Below, piece after piece: positions 1 through 12,937 of a stretch of 64,000 nucleotides of DNA. The DNA comes from Nephromyces sp. MM_2019. Taxonomy: Eukaryota > Apicomplexa > Aconoidasida > Nephromycida. The translations under genes and the position numbers were made by a program. The stretch is taken from positions 44,311 to 108,310 of the forward strand of contig JADHZB010000659.1 of NCBI GenBank assembly GCA_015657535.1. Direction: 5' to 3'. The first letter of the stretch is position 1. Each line of letters starts with the position of its first letter. The notes under the pieces are model-generated. The model worked only from the letters and a program-made list of their open reading frames with translations, was not told where the DNA came from and searched no databases.

Positions 1-466
1 AATTCTAGATGCTTCTAGTCTATTGAATAGTACTGAACTTACCATCACCGGAATTGGTAAAGGAAAAGGTTTTGGTGGAACTATTGCAAGGCATGGTTTT
101 CATAGGTAAGTTTTTTGTAAAGAATGTTTTGATTCGAAAGATAAATATAAAGACCCTTAACATTGTAATTTGCATACAACGAAAGTCTTTTAAAAACCTT
201 TTTCACATTTATAATATAAGCACGTTACATTTAACAGGGGCCCAGCATCCCATGGTTCACGTCATCACAGAAAACCTGGTAGCATTGGTGCGGGTACTGA
301 CCCAGGCAGAGTCTTTCCAGGCAAAAAGATGCCTGGACGTTATGGTAATAAAAGAGTTACAGTCAGGGGGTTAAAGTTAATAGCCCTTAACCCAATCAAA
401 AATTGGTTAATGGTAAAGGGCTCTGTGCCAGGAAATCCAAAATCAATTTTGAAAATCACATGTTAA
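1..466 (+). CDS. Bacterial-type ribosomal protein uL3 (organellar), 3' part
   Basis: C-terminal part of a bacterial-type uL3, a protein of the large ribosomal subunit near the peptidyl-transferase centre. Exon 1 (from base 2 in frame, to 105) carries the glycine/lysine-rich stretch GIGKGKGFGGTIARHGFHR. A 132-bp GT-AG intron (106-237) follows. Exon 2 (238-466) carries HGSRHHRKPGSIG, then DPGRVFPGKKMPGRYGNKRVT, then a tail ending VKGSVPG and a TAA stop. These are hallmarks of the bacterial rather than the cytosolic eukaryotic protein, so the product should work in a mitochondrion or plastid. The 5' part lies outside the window, so a targeting peptide cannot be checked. Family call is firm; the compartment is inferred. 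Confidence 0.9.
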
Positions 467-1198
467 ATATCAAAAGTAGATAGAAAAACTTTTACGTTTA
501 TTTTGCCATGACTATACATTGTCTGACTCTTATTTCTTTTCAAAAAATTGCCTAAATTATAAACCAATATTTGTCAAATATTCTTAAATTTCAATTCTAA
601 ATTCTGCTTATTTTCTCCAATAATAAGAGCGGCACTCTAGTAATCATGCTGTTTTATAGTTCAATGTTATCATTTCTTACTAAACTTGAAGAATGATTCA
701 ATTATGACATATTTGATCAAGTTCACATGGTCATCAAATATTATTTTATGAGAACCTTTGTAAGTTATATAATTTTGACCTCTAGCTGTTGTAACCAAAT
801 ACAAAGTTGATTCTACTAATTATTTGAAACTGTTCATATACATTTATATTTGTTTTGAGCCTATAACTGAATATACTATGCTATGAGTTTCAAGCTATTT
901 ATATTAGAGCTAGACTTAAAATCACAAGCTTAAAACGATTTTAACATTGAGAGACATTTAGTTCATTTCTCTATTACAATTATAGAGTAACAAATCCAAT
1001 CTATCCTAATAAATGAATATTAAACATTTCCTGCAGGTATTGACATTCTAGTTCAAAAAGTTAGACAATAACATTGACAAACATTCAATCAAAAAAATTT
1101 ACATTTTCCCAGATTTTGAAATTTAAAAAAAATTTTTGTTTATAAATTTTTACAAACAAAAACTGTTCTTAGCCAGGTAGGAATGAAAACTCCCAACG
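467..1198. other. Intergenic, A+T-rich
   Basis: Between the uL3 stop and the next gene I see only A+T-rich DNA with frequent stops in all frames. No RNA gene or repeat recognised. Confidence 0.6.
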
Positions 1199-2259
1199 AT
1201 GCCAAAGCATAGCTTCAAGCCGATTAGTAGATCAGATCTCGCTAGTAATGCTCACTCCAGTTACATTAATTATCATAGTTCATTAGATTCAAGATACCAA
1301 GATCATTCATCTCTGTCATTTGGCAATTTTAATTTTAATAGAAATGATTTTATTCAAAATACAAGCACTAAACAAAATTCACTTGCTTTAAAAGTTACTA
1401 AATCAGAATTGTTAGCAATTCAAAGATTTAAGACAAATTCGGTGCTACTCGAATCCTTTTTCTATAGGAAGAGGACAGATAAAGAGAAACCAGCAAAAAA
1501 TCAGTATTTAGACTCGAACGTTTGCAGCAAAATTAAACACCCTCACTGCGGTTTCGATCGAAACACCTCAGAAAACAGAATATATAATATTGCGAATAAT
1601 TCTAATTTGCAAGCCAAGAAATCTTCAAGGAATGGTAAAATAAATAACCATAGTGAAATTTTTAATTTATAAATTTATTAACTCATAGTTTGTGTCAGAT
1701 TACTAACCATTAAACTACAATTGTACAATTAATCTGTTTTAAGTAAGGTTCAAGTTGAAACAAAATTCTTGCTAAATAACTTCATAAGTATTGAAAGCTA
1801 ATTATATAGCACATGCTTTATTTCAATGTAAATTATGTTTGATATTAGGTACTCAGAAAAGCTATGCGAGAATAAGGGAAGAAATAAGTTATAAACATTC
1901 CTTTCTTGATGGTGATTAAAAAATATCTTTTAATTGAGTTTTAATAATTGCTGTTACTCATGTTAGACATTTCATCCTATTTTTTAGAAAATTTTAAATC
2001 ACACCACTCTGTTCCTGACGATACGAGTGAAAGATATTTATACACCACCTCAGGCTTTCCAAGCCAAGTTGTGAGGGTAAATAAAAATAAGTTAACAAAA
2101 CCACTACAGTCTTTGAAAGATTTACACAAGCATCAAGAATTCGAAGAAATTAAAAGTGCTAACGATAGCCTCAGGCTACCAAAATCAAAACCATGTAAAG
2201 TGAAGCTAGGTTTCCATCAAAACAAAATTACTGTAGAAACTATTCCAAATGAATTGTGA
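1199..2259 (+). CDS. Unknown protein, three exons, about 263 aa
   Basis: Not recognised. I model three exons: 1199-1634, 1849-1911 and 1967-2259. The introns are GT-AG (214 and 55 bp) and the frame is kept across both junctions (phase 1 each time); the sum is 792 nt. The 63-bp middle exon is my inference from a perfect frame fit between good splice sites. The start ATG is the first after an in-frame TGA at 1184. The product is basic, rich in Ser, Asn and Lys, with no membrane span, signal peptide or known motif that I can see; it looks largely disordered. If the middle exon is wrong the reading frame still joins exons 1 and 3. A transcript would settle the structure. Confidence 0.5.
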
Positions 2260-4571
2260 CAATGGATTCCAGTTGCTTGATTTTTAAAACTTTTATTACT
2301 TTTTAGGAAAGTTTGAATTTTATTCTCTTGAAGTTGGTTTAAGGTTAAAGTTCATATTTTTAAGTGATGGTAGGCTTTTGGAAATAATAAACAAATCTAA
2401 AAGTATTACAAATTAGTACAAACAGTTTTTTCTAGTAAATGAGCAATAGATAGCTTGTTTTTAGTTAGACTTTGATTTAAAAACTGTTAACTGGTTTGTT
2501 TTATTTCAGATAGAACTTACAAAGCGAACATAAGCAAAATGAAATTTATCAATATTGTAGGAGAATTCCTAGTGATACAAATGTATTGAATAATAAATAA
2601 TTTTTTTAATTGATTTTTCATTTGTCTAAAGGAGATTTATAGCATCCTGTAAGCTATTAACTAATTACAACCTATATTCGTCTAAAGGATACTAGTACCG
2701 TGTTATAAGTTATATATTATATGTAGCTCACTTCCTTGGTTTAACAAAATAATTTCTAGGGGGCTCCCTCACATGTGACTTTAGAATTTTCTCAGTGTCG
2801 TCCTAAACCAACTGCAGTAATTTAAATATTATTAAAATAAAAACTACATAGTAAAAAATCAGTTTAAAGAAACTCAAAGATTATCAATAATAAATTACAA
2901 TATTCCTAATTATCTTGCAAAACTTCCTTCTTGGTAATAAATTTTACAAGACTCACGGTTTAACTGCTAAGATCATCGCTGGAAAGATGTTATGCCATCT
3001 AAGACCACAAGGTTTGAATATTTTAGTTTGAGCTTGTAGAATCTAACTCAGTTTAAAAATGTTGAAATTATATAACATCACAGCCGATTCTTGTTCGACT
3101 TTTATCATATTTTTTTTTTTGAAAAGCATCAGAATAATTTTTCAACAATCTGAATATCAGAAGTCTAATTAAAGGTGCAGTGTATAAAATTATATGGATA
3201 TGTAAAACGAAAATTCCGCAATTACTTCGAATTAAACTAGCTGTTTAGGCCTTGCCTTGCTCTGTAAAATAATTCACTTTGAAGTATTTCTAGGAAATCA
3301 AACTTTTTACAAGAATTTCAAATGTGATGAACATTTTGAAATGAATGTTAAAGATCGAATTAGATCAAAAATCTTTTCACTGTAGCAAAGTTTCGAAGTT
3401 TTAAAGTAATTAGTGCTAAATTAGAGATTCAAAAGGTCTTTTGGTGACATTTTGTATGAAAAAAAAATGGTTTATTATAGATTATTTACGATTGCCTCGA
3501 GGTTGAAATCATTTCATAATGACGTTTTCAAATAATTCCAAGTATTTTTTAGCAGATCTTAGACTAGTTACTTAAGAATAAAATTTTAACCTTGTGCATT
3601 ATTTCCTCATTGTGCAAAAGCTTACCTTGTAATTGTAAACTATGACTAGTTTCTCTAATTTTATACTTTAATTTTTGGTGACGTAGCTAGGTGCTATTTT
3701 GTACACTGTTAAATTCGATGCTTGGAAAGATGAGTACCTGTATCAATTTACGTAAACGTTTTGTAGGGTTATGTGTTATTCTTCTTGAATGATTCAAATT
3801 GCTAAACTTTTTGAAACTTTTTCAAATTGGGGAAGATAAAGTTTTTTGTTTGCTTACATTTTCAATTTTTGAAATTAAATCATTAGAGATTCTTTTGGAT
3901 GTAATAGATAGTGATTCCCTGTAGTTTAACAACTTTTATAATTAATTATAATATAACTTCAATGTTAATTTACATTTTAATATTTTTGACAGCCTTAAAT
4001 AGAAAAAGAAGAACTCGAATTTTGGTAAAATAGTATAATAGGAAAGAATATGTAATTAATTCTTTTATTTTAATCTTATTATTGGAGTTAACAAATGTGT
4101 ACTTACAGTTTCAGTGGTGTAAAAATTATTGGTATTTAGTTTCAAATGAATCAAGATAGATTAAACTAGCTGTATGTAAGATTAATAAAATGAATTAATT
4201 AAAAAATTGGGGATAACCCAAATAAATTGAAAATATAAATTTTTAGAGCATGCCTTCTTATTTTGATAAGTTAGTAAAAAAATAAATCAATGGTTAGGGA
4301 TTAGCCTCAAAAGAGCAAATTGAAATTTTTATTAATGTAAAACTTGTGCTAAGTTTGTGGCTTTATATAAATCAAAAATTTTGTGTTAAAACTGATGCAA
4401 TAGAGCTTAACTTAGTCAACAAAAGTCTAATGAATTCTAAAACCCAACTGAGTAAGTATTAATGTATGTAAACATAATGACTAAGCTAAGGCTTATTTAT
4501 GAGTGAGATTCTAATCAGAAAATTATTGATGCTATAAAAAAACTAGTTTGTAAAGAATAAGGAAAATTAAA
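2260..4571. other. Intergenic, A+T-rich, 2.3 kb
   Basis: Convergent space between two genes. No credible exon found. A slightly more GC-rich patch around 2755-2820 stands out from its surroundings but does not match any RNA gene I can recognise. Confidence 0.5.
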
Positions 4572-6602
4572 TTATGGTTGAAGGACCATTTTAGAAAAAG
4601 CAACTTTTATCGTTCGGGATTGAAATTGTGTATTGTGTAAATTCATAAGCGCAGCCAAAGCCTGATAAGATAGAAATGTTTAACAAGATGATTTTCTGAG
4701 TTATTGAGAAATTTACTAAAATGAAATTTACCACTTTGTCATTTTCCATGCTTATTATAGCCATTTGAGTCTGAGAACCCTTACTAGGTTGCTTAAATTG
4801 TATTTTCATTACAGTTCCATAGGTGCTAAGTAGGTTCTTAAGGTCCTCTTCTGAAGCATCTTGATGAACATTGGCAATAAATAAAGTTTGGGTAGGTTTA
4901 CAAAGCCCTCTAGAATATTTTTCAATGTCTTCAACCTGATATTGGTAAAATCAGAAATAAAAATACAAAAATAATTTCTTGCATAGATTTTCAATTATAC
5001 CCCAAATCTTTGGTCCCTAATTGTAAATTCCTTGTTTCGTTGAAGATCTTCCTCACCATCAAGCGTGTCAGCAGATGGCATTTTTACCTCAAGATTCCTA
5101 GAAAATCGTATTTGAATTTCGTTTTCCATTACGTTAGCATTCTAATAAGAAAAAAAAGATGTATTTTTTAAGATTATTTCTTAAGTTGTACTTTTCATTC
5201 TTTCTAACTAACTTGTAATAAATTGTGGGCAATAGTTGCGTATAGTGGATCCGAATATTGGACAAGGGCAGTGTCAGGTTTTTCACGTAATATTTTGATA
5301 CGATAAACTGACCCATATAAGCTGAATAAATTGAATAACTGGGAAGGGAAAAAGGGATTAAGAATTAAGAGTTTAAAAGTTTGAGTGTTTTAAACTAACA
5401 TTTCGGACATTTATACCCTCAGGTAAATTATAACAGATAAGAACTGGAGTTTGGTGGCGATTACTGGCATCTAAATTAAGATCACGAATTTCTTTGGGTA
5501 GGTTTTCGATCGCCGACATTTGCATTGGTAAGCCATTTGGGGGATGCGCTTGTGGAATTTGTTGCCCATAACTTGGGATTGCAGTGGCTTGTCCTGTTTG
5601 GTGTATTAATATATGAAATATCAACAATAGTATAGTAAAAGAAGACATTGAGCTCGTAAGCTTAGCTAAAAAATGCAACATACCCCTCCCATTGTACCCA
5701 GGTGGGTATTGACCAGTTCTGTAGTCCCAGCTTTTTACGCTATTAGTCTTTACAGTAAGTTCTGGTAGGCGAGATGGTTGTATCTGTGGAAAAAGGTATT
5801 TAAAAATCATATATATGAATGAATTAATAGAATAACAATATTGCTACCTGTAAAGTGTTGCATCCATCATAAATATTTCTGTTATGTAAGTTGACCAAGG
5901 CAAGTTTAGCATGATCAGAGTTAGCATACTGCACAAGTGCTTGGTACATATTAGGTGATCTTGAAAAGGTTACAATCTGATTTAAATGTACGTAATTCTT
6001 AAATTTATTATTATTAACTCAAGGCTACTGATAGAATTTTTAAAGTGATATAACCTTATCGATCTGTCCATATCTATTGAATAGGAGGTGGATAAGGTCC
6101 ATGTCAACTGGATACATTAGATTAGTTACCGAGGCTAATAAAACCTTATAGTTTTCTGTCCTTTCTTCCATTGTAGTAACATTGTTATGTGTGCTATAGG
6201 TTATTTGAACTTGAGTTCCTTTTAGTTTAATTGGTTGTTGAGTGAAATGTTCTAAGGCTTTGGTAGCAGCTTCCTTGTCCTGTCAGATGTAAAAAGCATA
6301 GTGAGACGCCTTTTATTATTAAATTTATAAAGTACTGAGCATACCGAAAATTCTACGAATGCTCTTCCCCCAGAAGCTTGAAGGTAAATTTTGGGCTTTT
6401 GATTTTTTGTAAATGGTATGACATGAGCTTCAACGTCAACCTCTGTCACACCCCGAGCTAAGTTTCTTAACAATAAAACACGTGAGGCCTTATCAGGCTC
6501 TTCACCTGAAGTTTGTTGACGTTTTGGCATGGAAGCCACTTCATAACTATCTATAGTGTTTGCCATATTCAGGGTTCTTTTGTTGATAGCGGTGGAATGC
6601 AT
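4572..6602 (-). CDS. PTB/hnRNP L family protein with four RRMs
   Basis: RNA-binding protein of the polypyrimidine tract-binding/hnRNP L type, expected in nucleus and cytoplasm as a regulator of splicing or RNA stability. Nine exons (minus strand, high to low): 6602-6345, 6279-6055, 5976-5848, 5783-5684, 5593-5400, 5338-5213, 5141-5001, 4935-4732, 4661-4572; sum 1467 nt, 488 aa. Eight introns of 61-90 bp. RRM1 opens with SRVLLLRNL. RRM2 has the PTB-like series NLMYPVDMDLIH, ALVQYA and HNRNIYDGCNTLQI. RRM3 contains LFNLFSLYGSVYRIKI and TALVQYSD. RRM4 starts TLFIANVH and ends SRTIKVAFSKMVLQP just before TAA. The RRM order, spacing and short C-terminus match the family. An alternative start is the second Met, 12 residues in. 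PTB versus hnRNP L orthology is not resolved. Confidence 0.9.
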
Positions 6603-8607
6603 GCTACTCTTAGAAACGAGAAGGTTATAATTATTGAGGAAATATTAAAAATGGTTGAGGTGCTGAAATGACATTGTACATGATGAGTCTATGAAATAAT
6701 GTGCAATTTAGTCTATAACTGAGGAAGGTTTATGTTGGTCTTCAAGATTGTTTAGAAGAAGATAGATAGTCTTTAGTGAGCAATTGAGATAGTTAAGCTA
6801 TTTTAGTCTAAGGTATTTATTAGAAGAAGATTAGGCCCAAGAATAAATAGATTCAATGAGAGGTGTACATATGAATCAAACTCTAGAGTGTGTTGATTAT
6901 ATGAAATCCAGGAAGAAGAAAAAAGAAGATAAGTACTAATAGATGCAATTGTAATGAGTATGTTTCGAAATGCATAAATATGTGTATTTAAAGCATGCTA
7001 CTCGATTAAAATAGCTATTGCATAAATTATTTTACATACTACACATGTTCAATATATTCACACACAGGTTTTAAAAATTTGCATCGTGAATTGTGACAAA
7101 AGAATGTACCAGCTAATGTAAACATATTCATATGTGAATTTGTGGTAGGTAAGTGTATAGTTAGTGATGAGCAGATAATTTGTTAGTGGTAAAGGGTGTT
7201 TACTCTATCCGGATTTCATGTTTTTCATCACAAGCGTACCTTAGACTGTGTGTGTAACTTTTGCTATAATTTTCAAAAAGTGTAGATAAATAAATTAAGT
7301 AAAGTAACCATCTGTAGATTAGAAAATTAAACAATTTATTATTAACATTTTAGTTGTTTTGTTTAGTTTACCTTTCTTATCTAATTCTTTTGAATTTTTT
7401 TTTGAGGTTTGATGCTAAGGAGACCTCTTGAGTTATTAAACAAAAATTTAAGTAAGATAAAGGCTCTTTTTTTGCATCTTGTTCGCTAAAATATGGTCTT
7501 AAATTTATGATTGCATGAGTTATAATAATTTACGTAATTTGTGTTAAGTATTGTAATAAACTTATATATTTGAACTGATTCCATTTAAAAAACGAGCCAA
7601 GTGTGATCAAAATCCAAAAGTTGTCTTTAATGTTAACTCCATAAAAAGTTTATCAAACAATATCTTGACATTTCCAGCATTGAGTGTTTTTATTAAATTA
7701 ATGACAAATTTTCGAATCGTACGAGCTATTGAATAGATTTACACTATTTAGAGTAATTAATTGCTTCATAGTATATTTTCAATCTTCAAATTACTTTAAA
7801 AAGTTTATGGATTTTTAGAGCTTACAATTTAACAACATTAATGGTTAAAATTTTTCAACTTTATAAGGTTGTCCATATTTTTCCAATGAAAGCTTAAAAG
7901 TGGGTAAAAATATACATTTAGAAACAATATAAATCTTGAGCTTACATTTAAGCTTGTTGATAATTAGAAAATGTGAAATTTAGCTAATATCTGTATTTTT
8001 ACCATAACTTTTTAAGCCAGAATCTTGTGTTTCCGATTTTTTAAAAAGTTGTTGGATGACTTTTAATAGTCATATGATATTGTCATTTTGAAAGTTGTAC
8101 ATTTCAAATAGTGTCTAATTTGATTTACAATTAAGTTTTATATCAATTCATAAAAGTATAAGGCTTTTGTTCAAAGTGTTCAATTCAACTTAAAAATATA
8201 TTAGGAAATTACCCAACTAATTTATGTAAAAGTGACTTTAAAGTGCTAAAAATATTCTGAAATGTTATTTGTTAACTAAAAAAATCAAAATTTACAAGTT
8301 TTGAGGTTCTTGTTGAGGATTCCAATTATTAGCAATAGAACTGTTTGTTGCGATGGAGAAAAAAAAAGAAATTAGGCTGTATAAATATTCTAAGAAATCT
8401 ATTTTATATCCGATAAAATTAAAAATTTCATCAATGTAAGTAAGCAGAGAATAAGACTTCAAATGTGAAAATGCACCAATAAAAAATTCAAGCAAGAGTG
8501 AATTTCAAGCATTTATTTTTTTGGTTTTTAAACGTATTTATTAATAAATAAATAAAACTAATTTACATCAGAAAAATTCGTAGAGAAGTGAGAAAGTAGA
8601 TGTGAGA
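6603..8607. other. Intergenic, A+T-rich, 2.0 kb
   Basis: Upstream of the PTB gene and downstream of the next minus-strand gene; should hold the PTB promoter and the neighbour's 3' UTR. No exon, RNA gene or notable repeat seen. Confidence 0.5.
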
Positions 8608-10915
8608 TTATATAATATTTGGCTGTAGATTAAAATTAGATTGCAAAGCATATACGCCACGAAGGATGTGTGAAGGTGGCTCTCCACGTAAAATATGGTG
8701 TGGGGGCTCAAATCCAAGGCCATTGGGCATACCTCGTTTGGCACGTTCAATATTTCGCTGATATTCCCACTGCCCATATGTAATTTTTTGTATTTTGATT
8801 TCATTAATGTAATCGCAGAAATCTTTATTACCCTCAAAGCATATTGAAGACGCACTTATTCTGTGAAAAATGATAATTACATAAGCTTAAATAAATAAAT
8901 TTTAGATAAATTCAAAAATTTACTTTTTGCTAGCTATTTGTCTATGGATAAAATCTCTCATCGATTCTTTTCCAGCACCTGTCTTACATTCTAAAATGCC
9001 TAAAATTGAATCATGTTTTGATAAAATGAGTTAAAGTTTCACTAAAATTGAAATACAAGCTTACGATTTGGATCATTGACGGACGTTACATTACTCCAAA
9101 TACGCTCATGATATTCCACCTTTCTTGGTAACCAATCTGTTTGACTTCTATTTACCATCTTCCCGACTTTATTGGATCTTTTATCCTTTTCTTCTGTTGA
9201 ATTGCTTACTTTGCTACTAACATTCATCCACTCAGAAAACCTTCTGGTAGATAGAGTGTTAGTGCCGTTGAGCGTTAGTAACTTGTGAGATTTTTCTCGG
9301 GGAGCTAAAGGAATATGGAAATAATTAAATAATGTAAAAGTAAATATATGAGAAAAGATGATTTTAAAGTCTAGATTTTATTTGAAGTTTAATTGTTATA
9401 TTGAGGATCTCGTACTTTCTGATATCGATGTAAAAGTTAAATAAAAACTTAGACATTGTAATACCTAAATCACTATCGGTAAAATTGGATATGCCTTTTA
9501 TGGGAGTTACTACTCTTGCTCCACCATTTGTTGAGGCGTTGGAAGTGGAGAAATGTGGTGGGTAACTCGAATCTAATTTACTCGGTAGACTGGTAGATGA
9601 CGTAACATCATTCGATATAGGGGTAGCTACTTGCTTGGTAGTCCTTAAAGGCAATTTAGAATTATCTAGACTTGGGAGAAAATCAGCTTTGGTTAGTTGA
9701 CTGGAAATGGGATCAAAAGATCTCAATGCTGGAGGCCTGTTTGTATTATCCGGATCAGGGGTAATTGATATTCGACTTATGCCTGTATAAATTTGAGATG
9801 CTTCTTTTAATTTTGGTAGGCTCTCCATAAGTTTTTCAGATGGTGCTCTACTAGGTGGCTTTTTAGAAATAATTTCAAGTTTTGGAACGAGTCCCTTTTC
9901 TGAATTTTCACTTCCATTTGTATTGGGTTGTTGAGCCAGTACAGTGGTATTCTTATTTGTAGTTCTATTATTCTCAGGTATCTGTTTTGGGCTGTTCTTC
10001 GTTTTCGGTTCATAGCTAACTGGATTTAGAAAAATATCGTGATTACCAAAAGTATTTGCATCATATGCATTATCAGGGTAGTCTGGTTCAATGTCGGTTT
10101 TAGACCCCTTAGAGGGTTTATTCTTTTGCTTATATTTGCCCTGAACCTTGGATGAGCTTTTTTTAATTGTTTGATTAGTGTCCTCAGGGTTATTATTAGT
10201 TGAGATACGAGTTGTAAATGACTTTTTTTTATATTCCTCCGCTCCGGGGCTCTTAGATTTGGATCTTGAGATATTTGAAGAGTTGGCTTTAGAAGATGAG
10301 CTTTTAGTATTAGATGATCTCGTTGGTTTTTCGGGAGTGTTTGTGTGTGCAGCATCATTATTAAAATAATGGGATTCGGGATCAGTTATAGCTAGTTCAG
10401 CTTGGATAGGTTCAATTGACAAGTTAGACTGGGACTTTCTCTGTGACCGGCTTCGAGTAGCAGAGTTATGAGAAGTGTTGTTTAATTTCTCTTCGGATGA
10501 GTCGAGGGGTGAAGTTTTGTGAGCACTTTTTGATTCTTTTGAAGAACGATTCTCAGGTTTTGCTCTGGAATTTGAAGCTGGAGAGAATAAATAAATAAGT
10601 TAAATTGGAATCTTTTACACAAAGTCACTCATAAGTACCTGAGCTTTTCGTTTTAGAAGTTCGTGGTGTAGCTTGATTGGATTTATCGACGCTGAATTTA
10701 AGCAGGATAAAAAATCAATAGGGAATATATTGAAGAATGCAAAATTATCAAGTGGCTAGTGACCTTGAATGAGAACCAGATATATTTTTGCTCGTGGAAT
10801 CGCGGCGACTTTTCTTTGGCTCGCTTGTAGGCTAAAATTGTTTATCAAAAAATCAATAAGGGCGTCAAATTAAAATCTCATGCTCGAGAAATACCTGGAT
10901 TATTCCATTATCCAT
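8608..10915 (-). CDS. Unknown Ser/Lys-rich, largely disordered protein, 607 aa
   Basis: Not recognised. Seven exons (high to low): 10915-10895, 10831-10764, 10691-10639, 10577-9465, 9304-9065, 8999-8924, 8860-8608; 1824 nt. The first exon codes only for MDNGIIQ. Residues 1 to about 420 are low-complexity and rich in Ser, Lys, Asn, Pro and Thr, with basic clusters such as EPKKSRRDS, suggesting a disordered nuclear or cytoskeletal protein. The last ~190 residues are more ordered: Trp-containing segments (RRFSEWMNVSSK, QTDWLPRKVEYHERIW), then CFEGNKDFCDYINEIK, then GQWEYQRNIERAKRGMPNG, and near the end the motif HILRG twice (HHILRGEPPSHILRG). That tail is likely the conserved functional part. 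All junctions are GT-AG and in phase. No function is claimed. Confidence 0.7.
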
Positions 10916-12937
10916 TGTGTGCGATTTTTATGGTAAAGGGGTAAATATTCGCAGTCCAGAGGAATTTGTTAAAAGGCATTTGAGTTGATAGGAACTAAAT
11001 AAATATAAAAATAAAAAAGTAATATCTGTGACTTTTTCTGGTGAAAAAAAAATTTGAATGAATTGTAAATTGATACAACTCTTAAGCTCTGTAATTGTAA
11101 AAATGTTCAAAAATTAGTTTCATGAGTTTCTGTAACTTGATTTTTAAAATATATTAGGAGGTGAATTTTAGTGGGGGTCGGGTATGGTAATAAGGGGTTA
11201 TAGTAGGGCTGATTATGATGGATCCTGTGTTCAAAGATGTGAAAAAGTTTTTTATTAAGGAAAAATTATGAAGATGAAAATGTTTTCTAAAACCCCTCCT
11301 TTTATGGAATAGAGATTATAATAGTTTTAAGTATAAAGGGTTAAACAGAAAACTTAAGGCCAAAATTTTCCGCATACGCTTATTAATTTTCGATTTTCCT
11401 TAAGAAATATTTTTTGAAAGTAGGTCATAAAAACTGGGGTTTATTGAACTAACTAGATGGAGTTATATAGATATCAAGATTTGGTAGCAAATCGTACACT
11501 AAACCTTCAGAATATAGAATTTTACAAAAAAGGTATATTGATGTCTTTAGTAGTAAATATAGAAAGAAACATTCTCATCTTTGTTTCGAAAATATGAAAA
11601 GCGTTTTCACTGTTAAGATATAGTAGGATCAGTTTTTTAAATCAGTTGGCAGTTTAAGTATTGATAAATAAAACGGTTTATTATACACTCTCAATGCTAA
11701 GTCTCGACTATAGCTTGTTTTTGCTTTACATAGAAACAAAACACGATTCGGTTGTTTAAATATTGTTTAAATGAACTAACAAATTTTGAACATCATAGGA
11801 GGTTAATTACATTGATTTTTGTACATTCTAAAATATATAATACCTTTCATAAAATTGTGTGATGCTATGATATTTTTATTCGATTGTAACAAAAAAAATT
11901 CTCTGGAGCGTAAGCAAAATTTCCTCTATCTATCATTCACTTAAATGCTCAATTTTAAACATTTACTTCATGTAATCAATAATTGAATTATCTCAGTTTG
12001 GAATTTAGTTCAAAATAATTCCTAAGTGCTATATATTTATAAAACTTGTATAATTCATAAAAACCAATTTTTTTTGACACTGAATAGCTTAATAATTTGT
12101 AACATACCTTGCAAGACTATTAGATAGCTTATCTTGTGAGTTCCAATATAAGCTAAAAACTAAGCTTATTCACATACTATACAGCACTTTTTTGACAAAC
12201 TATTTGATAGTAAGATACTTATATTCGTAAATCTAAAAATATTAACAGTTCATTTCATGGTTTGCAAACAACTTGTAGATAGAAAAAATTTTGCTTCATT
12301 TACACATATTTAAATGCACCTCAATAAGTCATGATATCATAGCGTCCTTCATAATGTGAGATTGGAATAAGCCTTTTCTAATGTATAAATGTATATGAAT
12401 TGTTTTCTGTACTCTATACATATCATTGGTTAAAGTAGAAAAATTTGTTTACAAGTTTTACCAATTCTGATTTAAGTTATAACTTTAATGGAAATACTTA
12501 AGATATATAATCATAGTTCAAAATTTATTATATAATATAAACTCTAAGCTAAAAAATTTTCACAACCAAAAAGATCTTAAACTAGATAATAATAATCTTT
12601 CATTCATGCTTAAGATTTTACAAAACATTTGAGTCACAAGATCTCTAAGCAGATTATACCCAAGGATAAGGTCACCAAAAGAGGACAGCTCCTAGTTAGC
12701 TATTGCACCAATAATTAATCTTTTCCTTATGAAAACCATTTAAATCTCTGATTAAGGCATAACAAACAAATCTCCACTTTTTATTTATAAAACCTTAGAG
12801 GTGAAGAAGACAGACATTATAAAACGAAAAAAAATCGAAAAATACTCGAGATTAACCAACTTACAGCTAAACAATTACTATTTGATATTTAAATACGAGA
12901 TGATACAATTTAACACGCTTACAAATTTTTTATAAAA
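10916..12937. other. Divergent intergenic region, 2.0 kb
   Basis: Lies between divergent genes, so it should carry two promoters. A+T-rich; no exon or RNA gene recognised. Confidence 0.5.

Noticed and set aside
54..374. 106-aa open frame at the left edge
   Set aside because: It reads through the uL3 intron in the wrong frame; the spliced uL3 frame explains this DNA.
8292..8495. Hydrophobic 67-aa frame resembling a small membrane protein
   Set aside because: No ATG: it starts at TTG right after an upstream stop, and no splice partner or family match was found.
10178..10369. Plus-strand Leu/Val/Ser-rich frame
   Set aside because: Antisense shadow of the low-complexity part of the 607-aa minus-strand gene.
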